A DNA stretch of 38,565 nucleotides from the NCBI RefSeq assembly GCF_005222755.1, contig NZ_STGD01000026.1:1-38565 (forward strand), given 5' to 3'. Of this stretch, positions 24,382 through 32,075 are shown piece by piece; within the stretch, counting starts at the first letter, position 1, and the number at the start of each line of letters is the position of its first letter. The position numbers and the translations under genes were made by a program. This DNA comes from Roseomonas sp. HF4. GTDB taxonomy: Bacteria; Pseudomonadota; Alphaproteobacteria; Acetobacterales; Acetobacteraceae. The notes under the pieces are model-generated. The model saw nothing but the letters and a program-made list of their open reading frames with translations. It ran no database searches and had not been told where the DNA came from.

Positions 24382-25179
24382 ATGATGATCCCGGCACCGG
24401 GTCGTCGCGCGCTGCTCGCGTCCCTGGCAGGGAGCGCCTGGGCGCGGTCCGAGGATGTCGCTGCCACGAGCATCCGTCCCGATAGCCCGGAGGCGGTCGA
24501 TCTTCTGCTCGTCCTCGCGGTCGATGTCTCCAGCTCGGTTACCGACGCCGAGGCGCGCCTGCAGCGCGACGGCTACCGTGCAGCGCTGTGTCATGAGGAC
24601 GTGCTGAGCCTCATCCGATCCGGCCCCAGCGAAGCCATCGGCCTCGCCTACGTCCAATGGGCCGGCTTGGAATATCAGCGGCTGATTCTTCCCTGGACGC
24701 GTATCGGCGACAGCGCGGACGCCATCGCCTGGGGTGAGAGGATGGAACGGGCGGCACGCGCCGCGCAGGGCGAGGCGGAGGCTGCGGCGTTTCCCAACAG
24801 CCCGGTCACGTCGATCTCGGCGGGCCTTCGCATGGCCGCATCCGTCCTGCGGGACGCGCCCTGGCCCGCAGTGCGACGCGTCATCGACATCTCGGGCGAC
24901 GGCCCGAACAACGACGGCCTGCCGGCCGAGGCGGCCCGCGATGCCGTCGTGGCTGAGGGCGTCACCATCAACGGGCTGGCGATCGAAGGCGATCCCGATG
25001 TCGCGCGCGAACTGGGCGAGGGGGCGAGCCTGGAGGCGTACTACCGCGCCTCGGTGATCGGCGGTCCCGGTGCGTTCGTGGAGCCGGTGCTGGGCGCCGG
25101 GTCGTTCGCCGGGGCGATCAGGCGCAAGATGGTCCGCGAGATCGCGGACCTTGCGGTGCCCGCGACAAGGGCCGGTTGA
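24382..25179 (+). CDS. DUF1194 (von Willebrand A-like) exported protein
   Basis: A 265-residue protein with a weak signal sequence (PGRRALLASLAGSAWA) and a DUF1194/VWA domain. The VDLLLVLAVDVSSSV strand carries the metal-site motif DVSSS (Asp48, Ser50, Ser52), and RRVIDISGDGPNN is the central strand of the fold. The family is widespread in alphaproteobacteria, is predicted to be periplasmic, and has no known function. The ATG at 24382 is preferred: the open frame extends upstream only as a shadow of the VOC gene. It is last in the receptor-VOC-DUF1194 run. Confidence 0.88.
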   Translation: MMIPAPGRRALLASLAGSAWARSEDVAATSIRPDSPEAVDLLLVLAVDVSSSVTDAEARLQRDGYRAALCHEDVLSLIRSGPSEAIGLAYVQWAGLEYQRLILPWTRIGDSADAIAWGERMERAARAAQGEAEAAAFPNSPVTSISAGLRMAASVLRDAPWPAVRRVIDISGDGPNNDGLPAEAARDAVVAEGVTINGLAIEGDPDVARELGEGASLEAYYRASVIGGPGAFVEPVLGAGSFAGAIRRKMVREIADLAVPATRAG

Positions 25180-25280
25180 TGCGCGGCACGCTCTCGGTCC
25201 TGGCCGCGCAGGCACATCGCCCATCGTTCAAGTGAAAGGGTGAGGCAGGGTACCAAAACACAATGGTACGGCGTCGGCAC

Positions 25281-25390
25281 TGAACTACCTGCGCAAAAGC
25301 GATCCGCCGGTTATCTGGTCCGGCGGCTGCTGCGGAAGCCGAGATGCCGACCCTGAGGACGCACACGTCGGAGAGAAAGGGTTTCGCACC
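25281..25390 (+). mobile_element. Decayed left end of an IS3-family element
   Basis: This stretch is collinear with the IS3-type left end at 38330. Both have TGA-C/A-CT at the tip, TCCGCCGG about 21 bp in, TCCGG[CT]GG 16 bp later, and CGCACACG followed by TCGGAG/CCGGAG where orfA encodes KAHTPEE. The copy here reads RTHTSER at that point and then diverges. The TCCGCCGG/TCCGGCGG pair (25304-25326) could also act as a terminator hairpin for the DUF1194 gene. No 3' part is seen. Confidence 0.5.
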
Positions 25391-25461
25391 GTGGGATAGC
25401 CTCGGCGTCGGCAATCCTAGGCGTGTTCGGCACCAGTGGATCCATGCCCAAACCCCCTTCC

Positions 25462-25558
25462 CTTCTTTGTCTCCTGGCAGCGATCCTGGAAGGTGAGGCG
25501 CCAGATGCCAAAGAAGGTTATGGGGGATATCGGGGGGAGAAGTTCCCTTCTCCCCCCG
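25462..25558. repeat. Double-hairpin intergenic repeat, copy 1
   Basis: Hairpin A (25462-25516) has arms CTTCTTTG and CAAAGAAG plus a partly paired inner CTGGC/GCCAG. Hairpin B (25531-25558) is a perfect 12-bp stem, CGGGGGGAGAAG / CTTCTCCCCCCG, with loop TTCC. A second copy with the same order and loop is at 34047. Both copies lie between convergent genes. This suggests a REP-like family that may also serve as a two-way terminator. Confidence 0.65.
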
Positions 25559-25585
25559 CCTCGACCTTCCCCGTCCCTGCCGACA

Positions 25586-26305
25586 TCACCTCGCGGCGAA
25601 CAACCGCCCGAGCGGCGCCAGCGGCGCGGCCGGGATGCCGGCCGCAGCCAGCAGCGCCGCCACGCCCAGCGCCGCGCTGTCCAGCACCGGGATGCCGAGT
25701 TCCGCCTCGAGCGGCGCCATGGCGTCGAATCCCGGCAGGTTCGTGGACCAGACAAGGATGGCGTCGGGCCGCGCCTCGGCCGCCAGGGCACGCGCCGCGG
25801 CGATGATCTCCGCCACCGGCACGGCAGCGGCCGCCAGGTTGTCGGTGCAGCCGAGCCCGCGCGCGGCCACTGTTTCGATCCCGCCGGGCGCAAGGCCCGC
25901 GCCATGCGCGCCCGCATCCGCCGCCTCCCCCGGCATGACGAAGGCGATGCGCCGCGCGCCGAGGCGGCCCACCGTCGTCGCCGCCGCCAGCGCCGTCGTC
26001 ACTGCAGGGCAGCCCGCCGCGCGCGCCATCAGGCCCACCAGCGCGCGGTCGTGGTCGAGGCCGAGCGCCGCGCCGCGCGAGCCGTTCCAGCCGACCGCCG
26101 CGACCCTGGCATGGCCGAGCAGCGCGGCGGCCTCGACATAGCTGTCGGCATCGTATGCGTCGGCCGGCTGGCCGCTGCCGTCCGGCGCGTAGCGGATGCG
26201 CGCGTAGCAGGCATCGACGCCGGGCAGATGCGCGAGGATGGCCGCGGTGGTGCGTTCCACCACGCGGTTGGAAGACGGCAGGATTGTCCCGATCGCCGTA
26301 CGCAT
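25586..26305 (-). CDS. Asp/Glu racemase-fold protein without the usual cysteines
   Basis: A 239-residue protein of the Asp/Glu/hydantoin racemase superfamily, closest by eye to arylmalonate decarboxylase/maleate isomerase/EutA: TILPSSNRVVERTTAAIL, then VAAVGWNGSRGAALG, VTTALAAATTVGRLGARRIA, and ILVWSTNLPGFDAMAPLEAE. In this group the cysteines sit in the GCTSG and CTNL motifs. Here those positions read Asn74 (WNGS) and Ser187 (WSTN), so normal isomerase or racemase chemistry is doubtful. Its start overlaps the hemY stop by one base (TGATG), putting it at the end of the hemD-hemX-hemY run. The link to heme synthesis is positional only. Confidence 0.8.
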   Translation of the reverse strand: MRTAIGTILPSSNRVVERTTAAILAHLPGVDACYARIRYAPDGSGQPADAYDADSYVEAAALLGHARVAAVGWNGSRGAALGLDHDRALVGLMARAAGCPAVTTALAAATTVGRLGARRIAFVMPGEAADAGAHGAGLAPGGIETVAARGLGCTDNLAAAAVPVAEIIAAARALAAEARPDAILVWSTNLPGFDAMAPLEAELGIPVLDSAALGVAALLAAAGIPAAPLAPLGRLFAAR

Positions 26306-27555
26306 CACGCCCCCGTTGTCCAGGCGATGCGGCCGACCGTGCCGCAGCCGCCGCATTCCGCCTTCCAGCCATTGTGCTCGGCGCCGCAGGCGCCGCAACG
26401 CCAGCGCGGCGCGCCAGGCGCATTCGCCGCCGCGCGCAGCCACTTCGCCTGCGCGGCGCGGGCATCGGCGGTGTCGCCCTGCTCGACCTCCTCGAGTTCC
26501 GCCAGCAGCAGGAAGGCGCGGCGGTCGGCGGTGCGGCTCGCGACCAGCGCCTCGAGTTCCGAGCGCGCGCGGCCGGTCAGCCCGGCGCCGATCGCCTCCC
26601 GCGCCATGAGGAGGCGGCTCTCGGGATGGTCTCGGTTGCGGTGGACAAGGTCCTCGACCGACTTCACGCGGGCCAGCCGGTCCTTCTCCCCCGCCAGCCA
26701 GGCGGCGCCGATGTCGGGATGGGGTGCGGCGATCCAGGATTGCTCCAGCGTGCTGCGCGCGCGCCGGGCCGCGCCCGCCGCCGCGGCGCGCTTGGCGACG
26801 GCCAGCGCGGCCGGGGCGAAGGCGGGGTCGGCGGCGAAGGCCTGCTTCTCGAACTCGGCGGCGCGCTCGGGCTCCTCCTCCTGCAGGGAGGCGGCGTAGG
26901 CGAGCGCTGCGCGCGGCGCCTCTGGCGCGGCCAGCGCCAGGGCCCCCCGCCAGTCGCGCATCGAGAGCGCCAGCGCCTGGCGTTCCACGCGCAGCCAGGC
27001 GGCGCCGGGCTGCGCCGCCTCGGCCTCCGTCGCCAGGCGCTGCGCCGCGACCCAGTCCTGCCGCTGCACCGCCTGGCGCAGCAGGCCGCGCAGGCCGAGG
27101 AAGCGCGCCTCGGGCCGCTCGGCCAGCGCCTTGAAGGCGGCGGTCGCTGCGTCCTCGCGCCCGGCCAGCCGCTCCGCCTCGGCGGCCAGCACAAGCGTCT
27201 GCGGCGTGTCGCCCAGCAGCATCCGCGCGCGCCGCACCTCGACGCGCGCCGCCTGCGCGGTGCCGGCAGCGAGCGCCACCAGCGCGCGTGTCACGGCGGC
27301 ATCGCCCTCGGCGCGCCGCTGTTCCCGTCGCGCGATACGCTGCCGCGCAGGGATGCCGCCGATCCAGTGGAACAGGGAGAGCACGCCGTGCAGCAGCACG
27401 AAGGCCAGCACCAGCGCCATCACCGCGATGGGGAAGGTGACGCCGATCCAGGTCTCGCCGACCGCGATCTCGACCGTGCCGCCGACACGCGCGAGCCAGA
27501 GCGCCAGCGCGGTGACGGCCGAGAGCGCGGCCAGCAGCAGGAGGGCACGACGCAT
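26305..27555 (-). CDS. hemY: HemY-like TPR membrane protein
   Basis: 416 residues. Two N-terminal membrane helices (LLLLAALSAVTALALWLA and a second ending LHGVLSLFHWIGG) are followed by a HemY_N domain and TPR-like repeats. The C-terminus is a rubredoxin-like zinc ribbon (WRCGACGAEHNGWKAECGGC), as in other alphaproteobacterial HemY and in LapB. This is the proteobacterial HemY of the hem operon, not the Gram-positive protoporphyrinogen oxidase of the same name; its exact role in heme synthesis is unsettled. It follows hemX by 9 bp and is coupled to the racemase-like gene. Confidence 0.88.
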   Translation of the reverse strand: MRRALLLLAALSAVTALALWLARVGGTVEIAVGETWIGVTFPIAVMALVLAFVLLHGVLSLFHWIGGIPARQRIARREQRRAEGDAAVTRALVALAAGTAQAARVEVRRARMLLGDTPQTLVLAAEAERLAGREDAATAAFKALAERPEARFLGLRGLLRQAVQRQDWVAAQRLATEAEAAQPGAAWLRVERQALALSMRDWRGALALAAPEAPRAALAYAASLQEEEPERAAEFEKQAFAADPAFAPAALAVAKRAAAAGAARRARSTLEQSWIAAPHPDIGAAWLAGEKDRLARVKSVEDLVHRNRDHPESRLLMAREAIGAGLTGRARSELEALVASRTADRRAFLLLAELEEVEQGDTADARAAQAKWLRAAANAPGAPRWRCGACGAEHNGWKAECGGCGTVGRIAWTTGA

Positions 27556-27564
27556 CGCGGCGCC

Positions 27565-28791
27565 TCAGCCGGCCGCGAGCGCGGCGAGGGCGGCGCGCGC
27601 GGCGGACAGCGCGCGCGCCTGCTCGGCCCAGGGGCGCATCGCCGCCTGTGCGGCCGGCGGCAGGCGCGCGAGCCGCGCCATCGCGCCCTCGAGGTCGCCG
27701 GCGTCGAGCGCGCGGCGCGCGGTTTCGATCTCGGCCGCGGCGGCGTCGCCCCAGACCACCTGTTCCCCGCGGCGGACGGTCACGAGGCCGGAAAGCCGCG
27801 TCACCGCGGAATCGAGCACGCCCTGCCCATCGCGCGACGCCTCGCTGGCCGCCCGAGCGGCGCGGGCGGCGTCCTCGAAGGACAGCCGGAGCGCGGATTC
27901 CGTCGGCGGGGCCGCCTCGGCGAAGCGCACCAGCGCGGGCGGCGCGGCCGGGAAGGGCCGGAGCGCATCACCCAGCGGCTGGCCGGCATCGAGGCGCAGC
28001 CGCAGCGCATCGAGCGCGGCAAGGCGCGCGGCGCGGGCCTCCAGCACGGCGATCCGTGCCTGGGACGCCTCGAGCGCCGCGATCCGCCGCGCCAGTGCCG
28101 ATTCCGCGCCGGCGATGCGCGTCGCCAGCGCCGCGCCGGCCTCGGCGAGCCGTTCGGCATCCGCGCGGGCGCCGGCGGCGAGGCGCTCGTCCAGGCCGCG
28201 GGCCAGGTCCTCGCGACGGCGGATGCTCTCGGCATCCGCGGCCTGCAGCCGCGCGGCCAGGGCGTCCAGCCGCTCCGACAGGCGTTCGGCGCGGGCGGCG
28301 AGGCTCTCCGTGGCGGCGCGCGTGGCGACCGCGGCAGGGTCGACCACCGGGCGGGCGAGCGCTTCTGCCGCGCGCGCCTCGACGGCTGCGAGGCGCTGCT
28401 CGAGCGGCGCGAGGTCCGGCGGCGGCGGGACGGAGTCGAGGCGGCGCTCGATCGGCGCAAGATCCGGCGGCGGCCGCGCTTCGAGCGTCGCGATGCGCGC
28501 CTCCAGCGGCGCGAAGTCGGGGCCGCGCCGCTGCTCGACGGCCGCCAGCCGCGCGGCCAGCACGGCCACAGGCCCGTCGGGCGCGACGACGGCCGCGACG
28601 CGGGGCTCGAGCGCCGCGAGGCGCGCCTCCAGCGCGGCCATCGCCGCGACGGTCGGGTTGGGCGGCGGCGCGGGGCGTGGCGTCAGCCACAGCCAGAGGG
28701 CGGCGAAGACCAGCACAGCGCCCCCGGCCAGCAGCGGGATGGCGGCCGGGTCCAGGATCTGGCGCCGGGTCGGCGGTGGCTGTTCGGTCAT
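27565..28791 (-). CDS. HemX/mitofilin-like membrane protein (COG4223)
   Basis: 408 residues. A short Pro/Arg cytoplasmic N-terminus, one membrane helix (IPLLAGGAVLVFAALWLWL), then a long Ala/Glu/Arg/Leu-rich coiled coil with repeated [LA]E[AQ]RLAAVE-type heptads (about 50-270). The conserved C-terminal mitofilin-like part has FEDAARAARAASEASRDGQG. The alphaproteobacterial family is regularly encoded between hemD and hemY and is the proposed relative of mitochondrial Mic60/mitofilin. It is anchored in the inner membrane and faces the periplasm. Start 28791 is chosen; an upstream ATG at 28839 lacks support. Confidence 0.82.
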   Translation of the reverse strand: MTEQPPPTRRQILDPAAIPLLAGGAVLVFAALWLWLTPRPAPPPNPTVAAMAALEARLAALEPRVAAVVAPDGPVAVLAARLAAVEQRRGPDFAPLEARIATLEARPPPDLAPIERRLDSVPPPPDLAPLEQRLAAVEARAAEALARPVVDPAAVATRAATESLAARAERLSERLDALAARLQAADAESIRRREDLARGLDERLAAGARADAERLAEAGAALATRIAGAESALARRIAALEASQARIAVLEARAARLAALDALRLRLDAGQPLGDALRPFPAAPPALVRFAEAAPPTESALRLSFEDAARAARAASEASRDGQGVLDSAVTRLSGLVTVRRGEQVVWGDAAAAEIETARRALDAGDLEGAMARLARLPPAAQAAMRPWAEQARALSAARAALAALAAG

Positions 28792-29108
28792 GCCCGTCCT
28801 CGCAGAATCGCGCCGCGGCGCGGGCGGGAGGTATAGCAATGGTCGCGCCGGAAGGCGCGCGGGGTGATGTCGCGCCGGAAGGCGCGCTGAATCATGCCAT
28901 GCCGGAAGGCGCGCTGAATCATGCCATGCCGGAAGGCGAGCTGAGTCGCGCCATGCCGCGGCGCGCGACCGAGGGGCGCTGCCCCTCGGGCTCCCCGCCA
29001 GTGGACCGTGTCCCCTGGACCCGCCGGGACGATGGCAGGGACACGACCGGGCCGGACGGTACCGCAGGGCGAGGCAGGGCCCTTACGGATTCGCAGCACG
29101 GTCGTCAC
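28788..29108 (-). CDS. Unsupported ORF filling the hemD-hemX gap
   Basis: A 106-codon frame that starts at a GTG overlapping the hemD stop (GTGA) and ends overlapping the hemX start (ATGA), so it fills the gap exactly. The product would be very Arg-rich, with four units of the type AFRHGMIQR encoded by the 27-bp tandem repeat. No domain is recognised. High GC makes open frames cheap, so this is probably chance, but the double overlap is worth a check. Confidence 0.2.
   Translation of the reverse strand: MTTVLRIRKGPASPCGTVRPGRVPAIVPAGPGDTVHWRGARGAAPLGRAPRHGATQLAFRHGMIQRAFRHGMIQRAFRRDITPRAFRRDHCYTSRPRRGAILRGRA
28842..28965. repeat. 27-bp tandem repeat (4 units plus a partial)
   Basis: Units start at 28842, 28869, 28896 and 28923, with a partial fifth at 28950. 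Each contains the core GCCGGAAGGCG followed by [CA]GC; units 2 and 3 end TGAATCAT. GCCGGAAGGC can pair on itself as a small hairpin (GCC/GGC). The array sits in the hemD-hemX gap. Confidence 0.85.
28969..28989. terminator. Hairpin between hemD and hemX
   Basis: CCGAGGGGC-GCT-GCCCCTCGG is a perfect 9-bp stem with a 3-base loop. It has no T tract, so it may be an RNA-processing or attenuating hairpin inside the operon rather than an end point. Confidence 0.4.
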
Positions 29109-29812
29109 GGCGCGGGGCCCAGCAGGACGGGCAGCAGCGCCGGATCGGGGCGCGCAGTCACCTCGACCGATGCGAAGGGCAGGGGCTTGAGCACGGCGGC
29201 GATGCGCGCGCTGATCGCGAGCGCGCGCACGCCGCGCATCGCCTCCACCAGCCCGGCAGAGCGCAACAGCGCGAGCGTGACGCGCGCCCCGCGCGGCGAG
29301 GTGAACAGCGCGGCCGCGACCTCCCCGCCGCGCAGCGCCGTCAGCGCGGCGCCAGGCAGGGCTGCGGCGGGCACTGCCTCATAGACGACGCGGCGCAGCA
29401 CGCGGAAGCCGCACGCCCGCAGCGCCGCGGCGAGGCCCGCCCCATAGCCACGCCCGACCGCGAGCAGCAGCGCCCCCGCCGCGGGGTCGAGCTGCGCGGC
29501 GGCCAGCGCGACGAGCGCCTCGGCATCGCCCTCGGCCGCCGTCACGTCACGGAAGCCCCGGGCGCGCGCCTCGGCGGCCGTGCCTGCACCGACCGTCAGC
29601 ACCGGCAGGGCCGCGACCGGCAGCGCGCGGGCAGCGGCGCGGCTCGGCAGCAGCAGCGCCTGGGCCTTCGGCAGCCGGCCAGGCGCCGCCGGCCGCAACA
29701 GCAACGCGGGCGCGGGTAGCGGGCTCCAGCCCAGCGCGGCGATGGCGACGGCGGTCTCGACCGCACCGGGCTCGGGGCGCGTGACCAGCACGGCGCGGCG
29801 CGCGGCGGTCAT
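29105..29812 (-). CDS. hemD: Uroporphyrinogen-III synthase
   Basis: A 235-residue HemD: AVLVTRPEPGAVETAVAIAA at the N-terminus, LPVLTVGAGTAAEARARGF as the hinge strand, ALFTSPRGARVTLALL, then VRALAISARIAAVLKPL. It closes hydroxymethylbilane to uroporphyrinogen III, the step before the heme/siroheme branch, in the cytosol. hemC, normally next to it, is not in the window. hemX and hemY follow on the same strand. The assignment draws strength from that gene order, since HemD sequences are poorly conserved. Confidence 0.85.
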   Translation of the reverse strand: MTAARRAVLVTRPEPGAVETAVAIAALGWSPLPAPALLLRPAAPGRLPKAQALLLPSRAAARALPVAALPVLTVGAGTAAEARARGFRDVTAAEGDAEALVALAAAQLDPAAGALLLAVGRGYGAGLAAALRACGFRVLRRVVYEAVPAAALPGAALTALRGGEVAAALFTSPRGARVTLALLRSAGLVEAMRGVRALAISARIAAVLKPLPFASVEVTARPDPALLPVLLGPAP

Positions 29813-29864
29813 GCCGCGACCGGCCGCGCATGCTGCGCGACCGGCGCAGCGATCGGCGGCGACA

Positions 29865-30041
29865 TCAGGAGGTCGGCGGCGGCGGCGGCGGGCTGCAGGA
29901 CCGCGGCGGCTGCGGCCCGGGGGTGGTGGGCGGCGTGGGCGGCGCGGGCCCCTGGGCCGGGCGACTTGGCCCGGCCGCCTGCGCGGCGGCGGGCAGTGCC
30001 GGGGCGATGGCCGCGAGGGCGAGGAGCGTCCGTCTGCGCAT
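29865..30041 (-). CDS. Small exported Pro-rich protein
   Basis: 58 residues: a clear signal peptide (MRRRTLLALAAIAPALPAAA, cleavage after AQA) followed by a Pro/Thr/Gln tail ending in PPPPPPTS with one Cys. No domain. It is the gene before hemD on the same strand (53-bp gap) and is divergent from the small membrane protein at 30162. The product may be real, but such short Pro-rich frames are common at this GC content. Confidence 0.35.
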   Translation of the reverse strand: MRRRTLLALAAIAPALPAAAQAAGPSRPAQGPAPPTPPTTPGPQPPRSCSPPPPPPTS

Positions 30042-30161
30042 GCGGCGATCGTAGAGCAATCGCGGCGTCGATGTCTCGGGGAAGGCGCAGGCACGCCGGC
30101 AGGGCGCAGGCGCGGCTGCCGGCATCTGGCCTGCGCGGCGGCGGCACGGCAGGATCGCACC

Positions 30162-30527
30162 ATGCTGCGTGCCCTGATCCTCCTTGCGGTGCTGGCGGCG
30201 ATGGGGTTCGGCGGGTTGCGGCTGCTCGGCCCCGCGGCTGCGCCCGGCCCGGCGGCGCAGCGCCCTGCCGCTGCCGCGGCGCCGGCACCCACCGCCGACG
30301 GGCTGTCCTCCCCCTTCGGCGATGCGCTGTTCCGCTGGCGCTGCACCACGGGGCTGCGCGATGCGCTCGGCACGCGGCCGGACTGGCCGCTGCGACGCCT
30401 GGCGCGGTTCTGCCTCTGCGCCGCCGACCATCTGCGGGACCGCGGGCCGCGCGACCTGGTGGTCGGCGGCGGGGACCTCGCCGCGGCACTCTCGGTGGCC
30501 GAGGCGCGCTACTGCCGGGCGGGCTGA
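30162..30527 (+). CDS. Membrane-anchored small protein, unknown
   Basis: 121 residues. An N-terminal signal anchor (MLRALILLAVLAAMGFGGLR), a Pro/Ala linker to about 47, then a compact domain with four cysteines: RWRCTTGLRDALG, FCLCAADHL and EARYCRAG, which could form two disulfides in the periplasm. I do not recognise the family. It stands alone, divergent from the Pro-rich small gene. Confidence 0.65.
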   Translation: MLRALILLAVLAAMGFGGLRLLGPAAAPGPAAQRPAAAAAPAPTADGLSSPFGDALFRWRCTTGLRDALGTRPDWPLRRLARFCLCAADHLRDRGPRDLVVGGGDLAAALSVAEARYCRAG

Positions 30528-30590
30528 TACGCAGCGCACGCATGTGCGGCCTGCGGCCAATCCGGCGAAAGCCCCGCAAGCCGTAGGGTT

Positions 30591-30707
30591 CCGCCCGGCG
30601 TCTGATCCGAACGGCACGAGGGTTCGACTCATGCCGAGGCCGCGACTGCGGCTCGCCGGGACTCCGACGAAGCCAAGGCGGCCGGACGGCCGCCGCCCGG
30701 CGTCTGA
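30591..30707. repeat. 15-bp direct repeat pair
   Basis: CCGCCCGGCGTCTGA occurs at 30591-30605 and again at 30693-30707, 102 bp apart, in the convergent gap before the deacetylase end. The 240-bp gap shows no gene. Confidence 0.6.
30677..30694. terminator. Hairpin between convergent genes
   Basis: GGCGGCC-GGAC-GGCCGCC forms a perfect 7-bp GC stem with a 4-base loop, between the small membrane protein gene and the convergent deacetylase gene. There is no T tract. Confidence 0.4.
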
Positions 30708-30767
30708 GGACCCAAGAAACGCAGATGCCAGCGGGCGAAGAAATCGACCGCCGGCATGAAGCCGCCG

Positions 30768-31709
30768 CTATCCGGCAGCGAGCATGGGCTGCCCCGCCGG
30801 GGCCGGCGCCCAGGCCCCGGCCCCGGCGCGCAGCGCGGGCAGGCGCGCGGCGAAGGTCTCGGACCGCCGGCCGTGCAGCAGGCCCTGCAGCCGCGGCAGG
30901 GTTGGGCCCCGGTTCAGCCACAGCATCAGGCTGCCGAAGGCGCCGGCATCGGCGCGGCGCACCAGCCCCTCGGTCTCATCGAGGTCATAGGGGTGGCAAT
31001 AGGACCAGAGCCCGCCGCCCGCCGCGTCCTCCCGCGTCCAGCGGCCGACGAACTGCCTCAGCCGCCACGGCGGCAGCCAGCGGAGATACATGCCCCCCAG
31101 GAACGGCAGCCGGAACGGCCCGAGCCGCGCCACCGGCACCGGCAGCTCGAGCAGTCCGCAGGGCCACAGGAAGGGCCGGCGCGGCGCCCCTGGCCAGCCC
31201 GCCATCGGGTTCCAGGCCGGCAGCACCGAGGAGGAATAGGCGAAGCCCGCCGCCGCCAGTTCCTCTGGCACCCAGGCGGCCTCGGGCGTCAGGGAGAAAT
31301 AGGGGGCGCGGTAGCCGACCGGGGCCGTGCCCGTCGCCTGCGCCAGCCGGTCGCGCGCCGCCGCCATGCCCGCGCGGAAGGCCGCCGGCCGGTGTTCCGC
31401 CAGCCGCCGGTGATCGTGGCCATGCGAGGCGACCTCATGCCCGCGCGCGGCGATCCGCCGCACCAGGGCGGGATCCGCCGCGGCAAAGGCGTCCAGCACG
31501 AAGAAGGTCCCGCGCGCATCGGCCTCCTCCAGCAGGTCGAGCAGGCGGGTGGTCTGCGCCGCCGCGCGGGCGTCGCCGGCGTGGTCCTCGACGTCCACGG
31601 TGAAGGTGAACTCGGCCGGCAGTGGCGCGAAGCGCCGCGCGGCCCGGCGCGTCGCCCTTGTGAGGCCGCTTGCGCGTTGATAGGCTTCGTTTCCGAGGGT
31701 GACCGTCAT
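30768..31709 (-). CDS. Polysaccharide deacetylase (NodB domain)
   Basis: A 313-residue carbohydrate esterase 4 protein. FTVDVEDH (Asp39, Asp42) is motif 1, SHGHDH (His96, His100) gives the metal ligands, and GYRAPYFS is motif 3. The FTFTVDVEDH start and the later SVLPAWNP and PPWRLRQFVGR segments fit the DUF3473-type deacetylases of exopolysaccharide loci. No signal peptide is visible. It is divergent from the ACP/AMP-ligase trio across a 94-bp gap with a perfect inverted repeat, so the two may be co-regulated. Confidence 0.9.
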   Translation of the reverse strand: MTVTLGNEAYQRASGLTRATRRAARRFAPLPAEFTFTVDVEDHAGDARAAAQTTRLLDLLEEADARGTFFVLDAFAAADPALVRRIAARGHEVASHGHDHRRLAEHRPAAFRAGMAAARDRLAQATGTAPVGYRAPYFSLTPEAAWVPEELAAAGFAYSSSVLPAWNPMAGWPGAPRRPFLWPCGLLELPVPVARLGPFRLPFLGGMYLRWLPPWRLRQFVGRWTREDAAGGGLWSYCHPYDLDETEGLVRRADAGAFGSLMLWLNRGPTLPRLQGLLHGRRSETFAARLPALRAGAGAWAPAPAGQPMLAAG

Positions 31710-31720
31710 CCGGGATGGAC

Positions 31721-31747
31721 CTTGACGGTCCGCCCCATTCCGTCAAG
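31721..31747. promoter_or_regulatory. Inverted repeat between deacetylase and ACP genes
   Basis: CTTGACGG (31721-31728) and CCGTCAAG (31740-31747) form a perfect 8-bp inverted repeat with an 11-bp spacer. It lies in the divergent gap, 12 bp from the deacetylase start and 57 bp from the ACP start. It is a good operator candidate for shared control. Each arm contains TTGACG like a -35 box, but no matching -10 was found. Confidence 0.45.
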
Positions 31748-31803
31748 TCCGCGCGATGCGCCCGGGCCGCGCGGATGTCGGGACAGCGACGGGGAGACCG
31801 CGA

Positions 31804-32070
31804 TTGACCACGACCCTGTCCTTGGAAGCCGAACTGGCGCGGCTGATCGTCGATGCGCTGCACCTCGAGACGGCTCCGGAGGAGATAGACCCGGAGGCGC
31901 CCCTGTTCGGGGAAGGGCTCGGCCTCGATTCGATCGACGCGCTGGAGATCGCGCTTGCGGTCTCCAAGCGCTACGGCTTCCAGCTGCGGTCGGACGACGA
32001 ACGCAACCATCGCATCTTCGGCTCGCTCCGCGCCCTCTCCGCGCATATCGAGACGCATCGGACGGGGTGA
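31804..32070 (+). CDS. Acyl carrier protein
   Basis: An 88-residue acyl carrier protein with the phosphopantetheine motif GLDSIDALEIAL (Ser is the attachment site). It starts at a TTG with GGGGAGA upstream; no in-frame ATG fits the usual length except one at 31756, which would cross the upstream region. It leads a plus-strand trio with a COG4648 membrane protein (6-bp gap) and an AMP-ligase. It probably carries the acyl or aryl unit activated by that ligase. Confidence 0.9.
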   Translation: MTTTLSLEAELARLIVDALHLETAPEEIDPEAPLFGEGLGLDSIDALEIALAVSKRYGFQLRSDDERNHRIFGSLRALSAHIETHRTG

Positions 32071-32075
32071 GCCCG

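Noticed and set aside
26155..28836. 893-codon plus-strand ORF
   Set aside because: It is antisense to the racemase-like, hemY and hemX genes, Arg/Gly-rich and without domains.
28842..28965. Tandem repeats as a CRISPR array
   Set aside because: The units abut without spacers and no cas gene is present.
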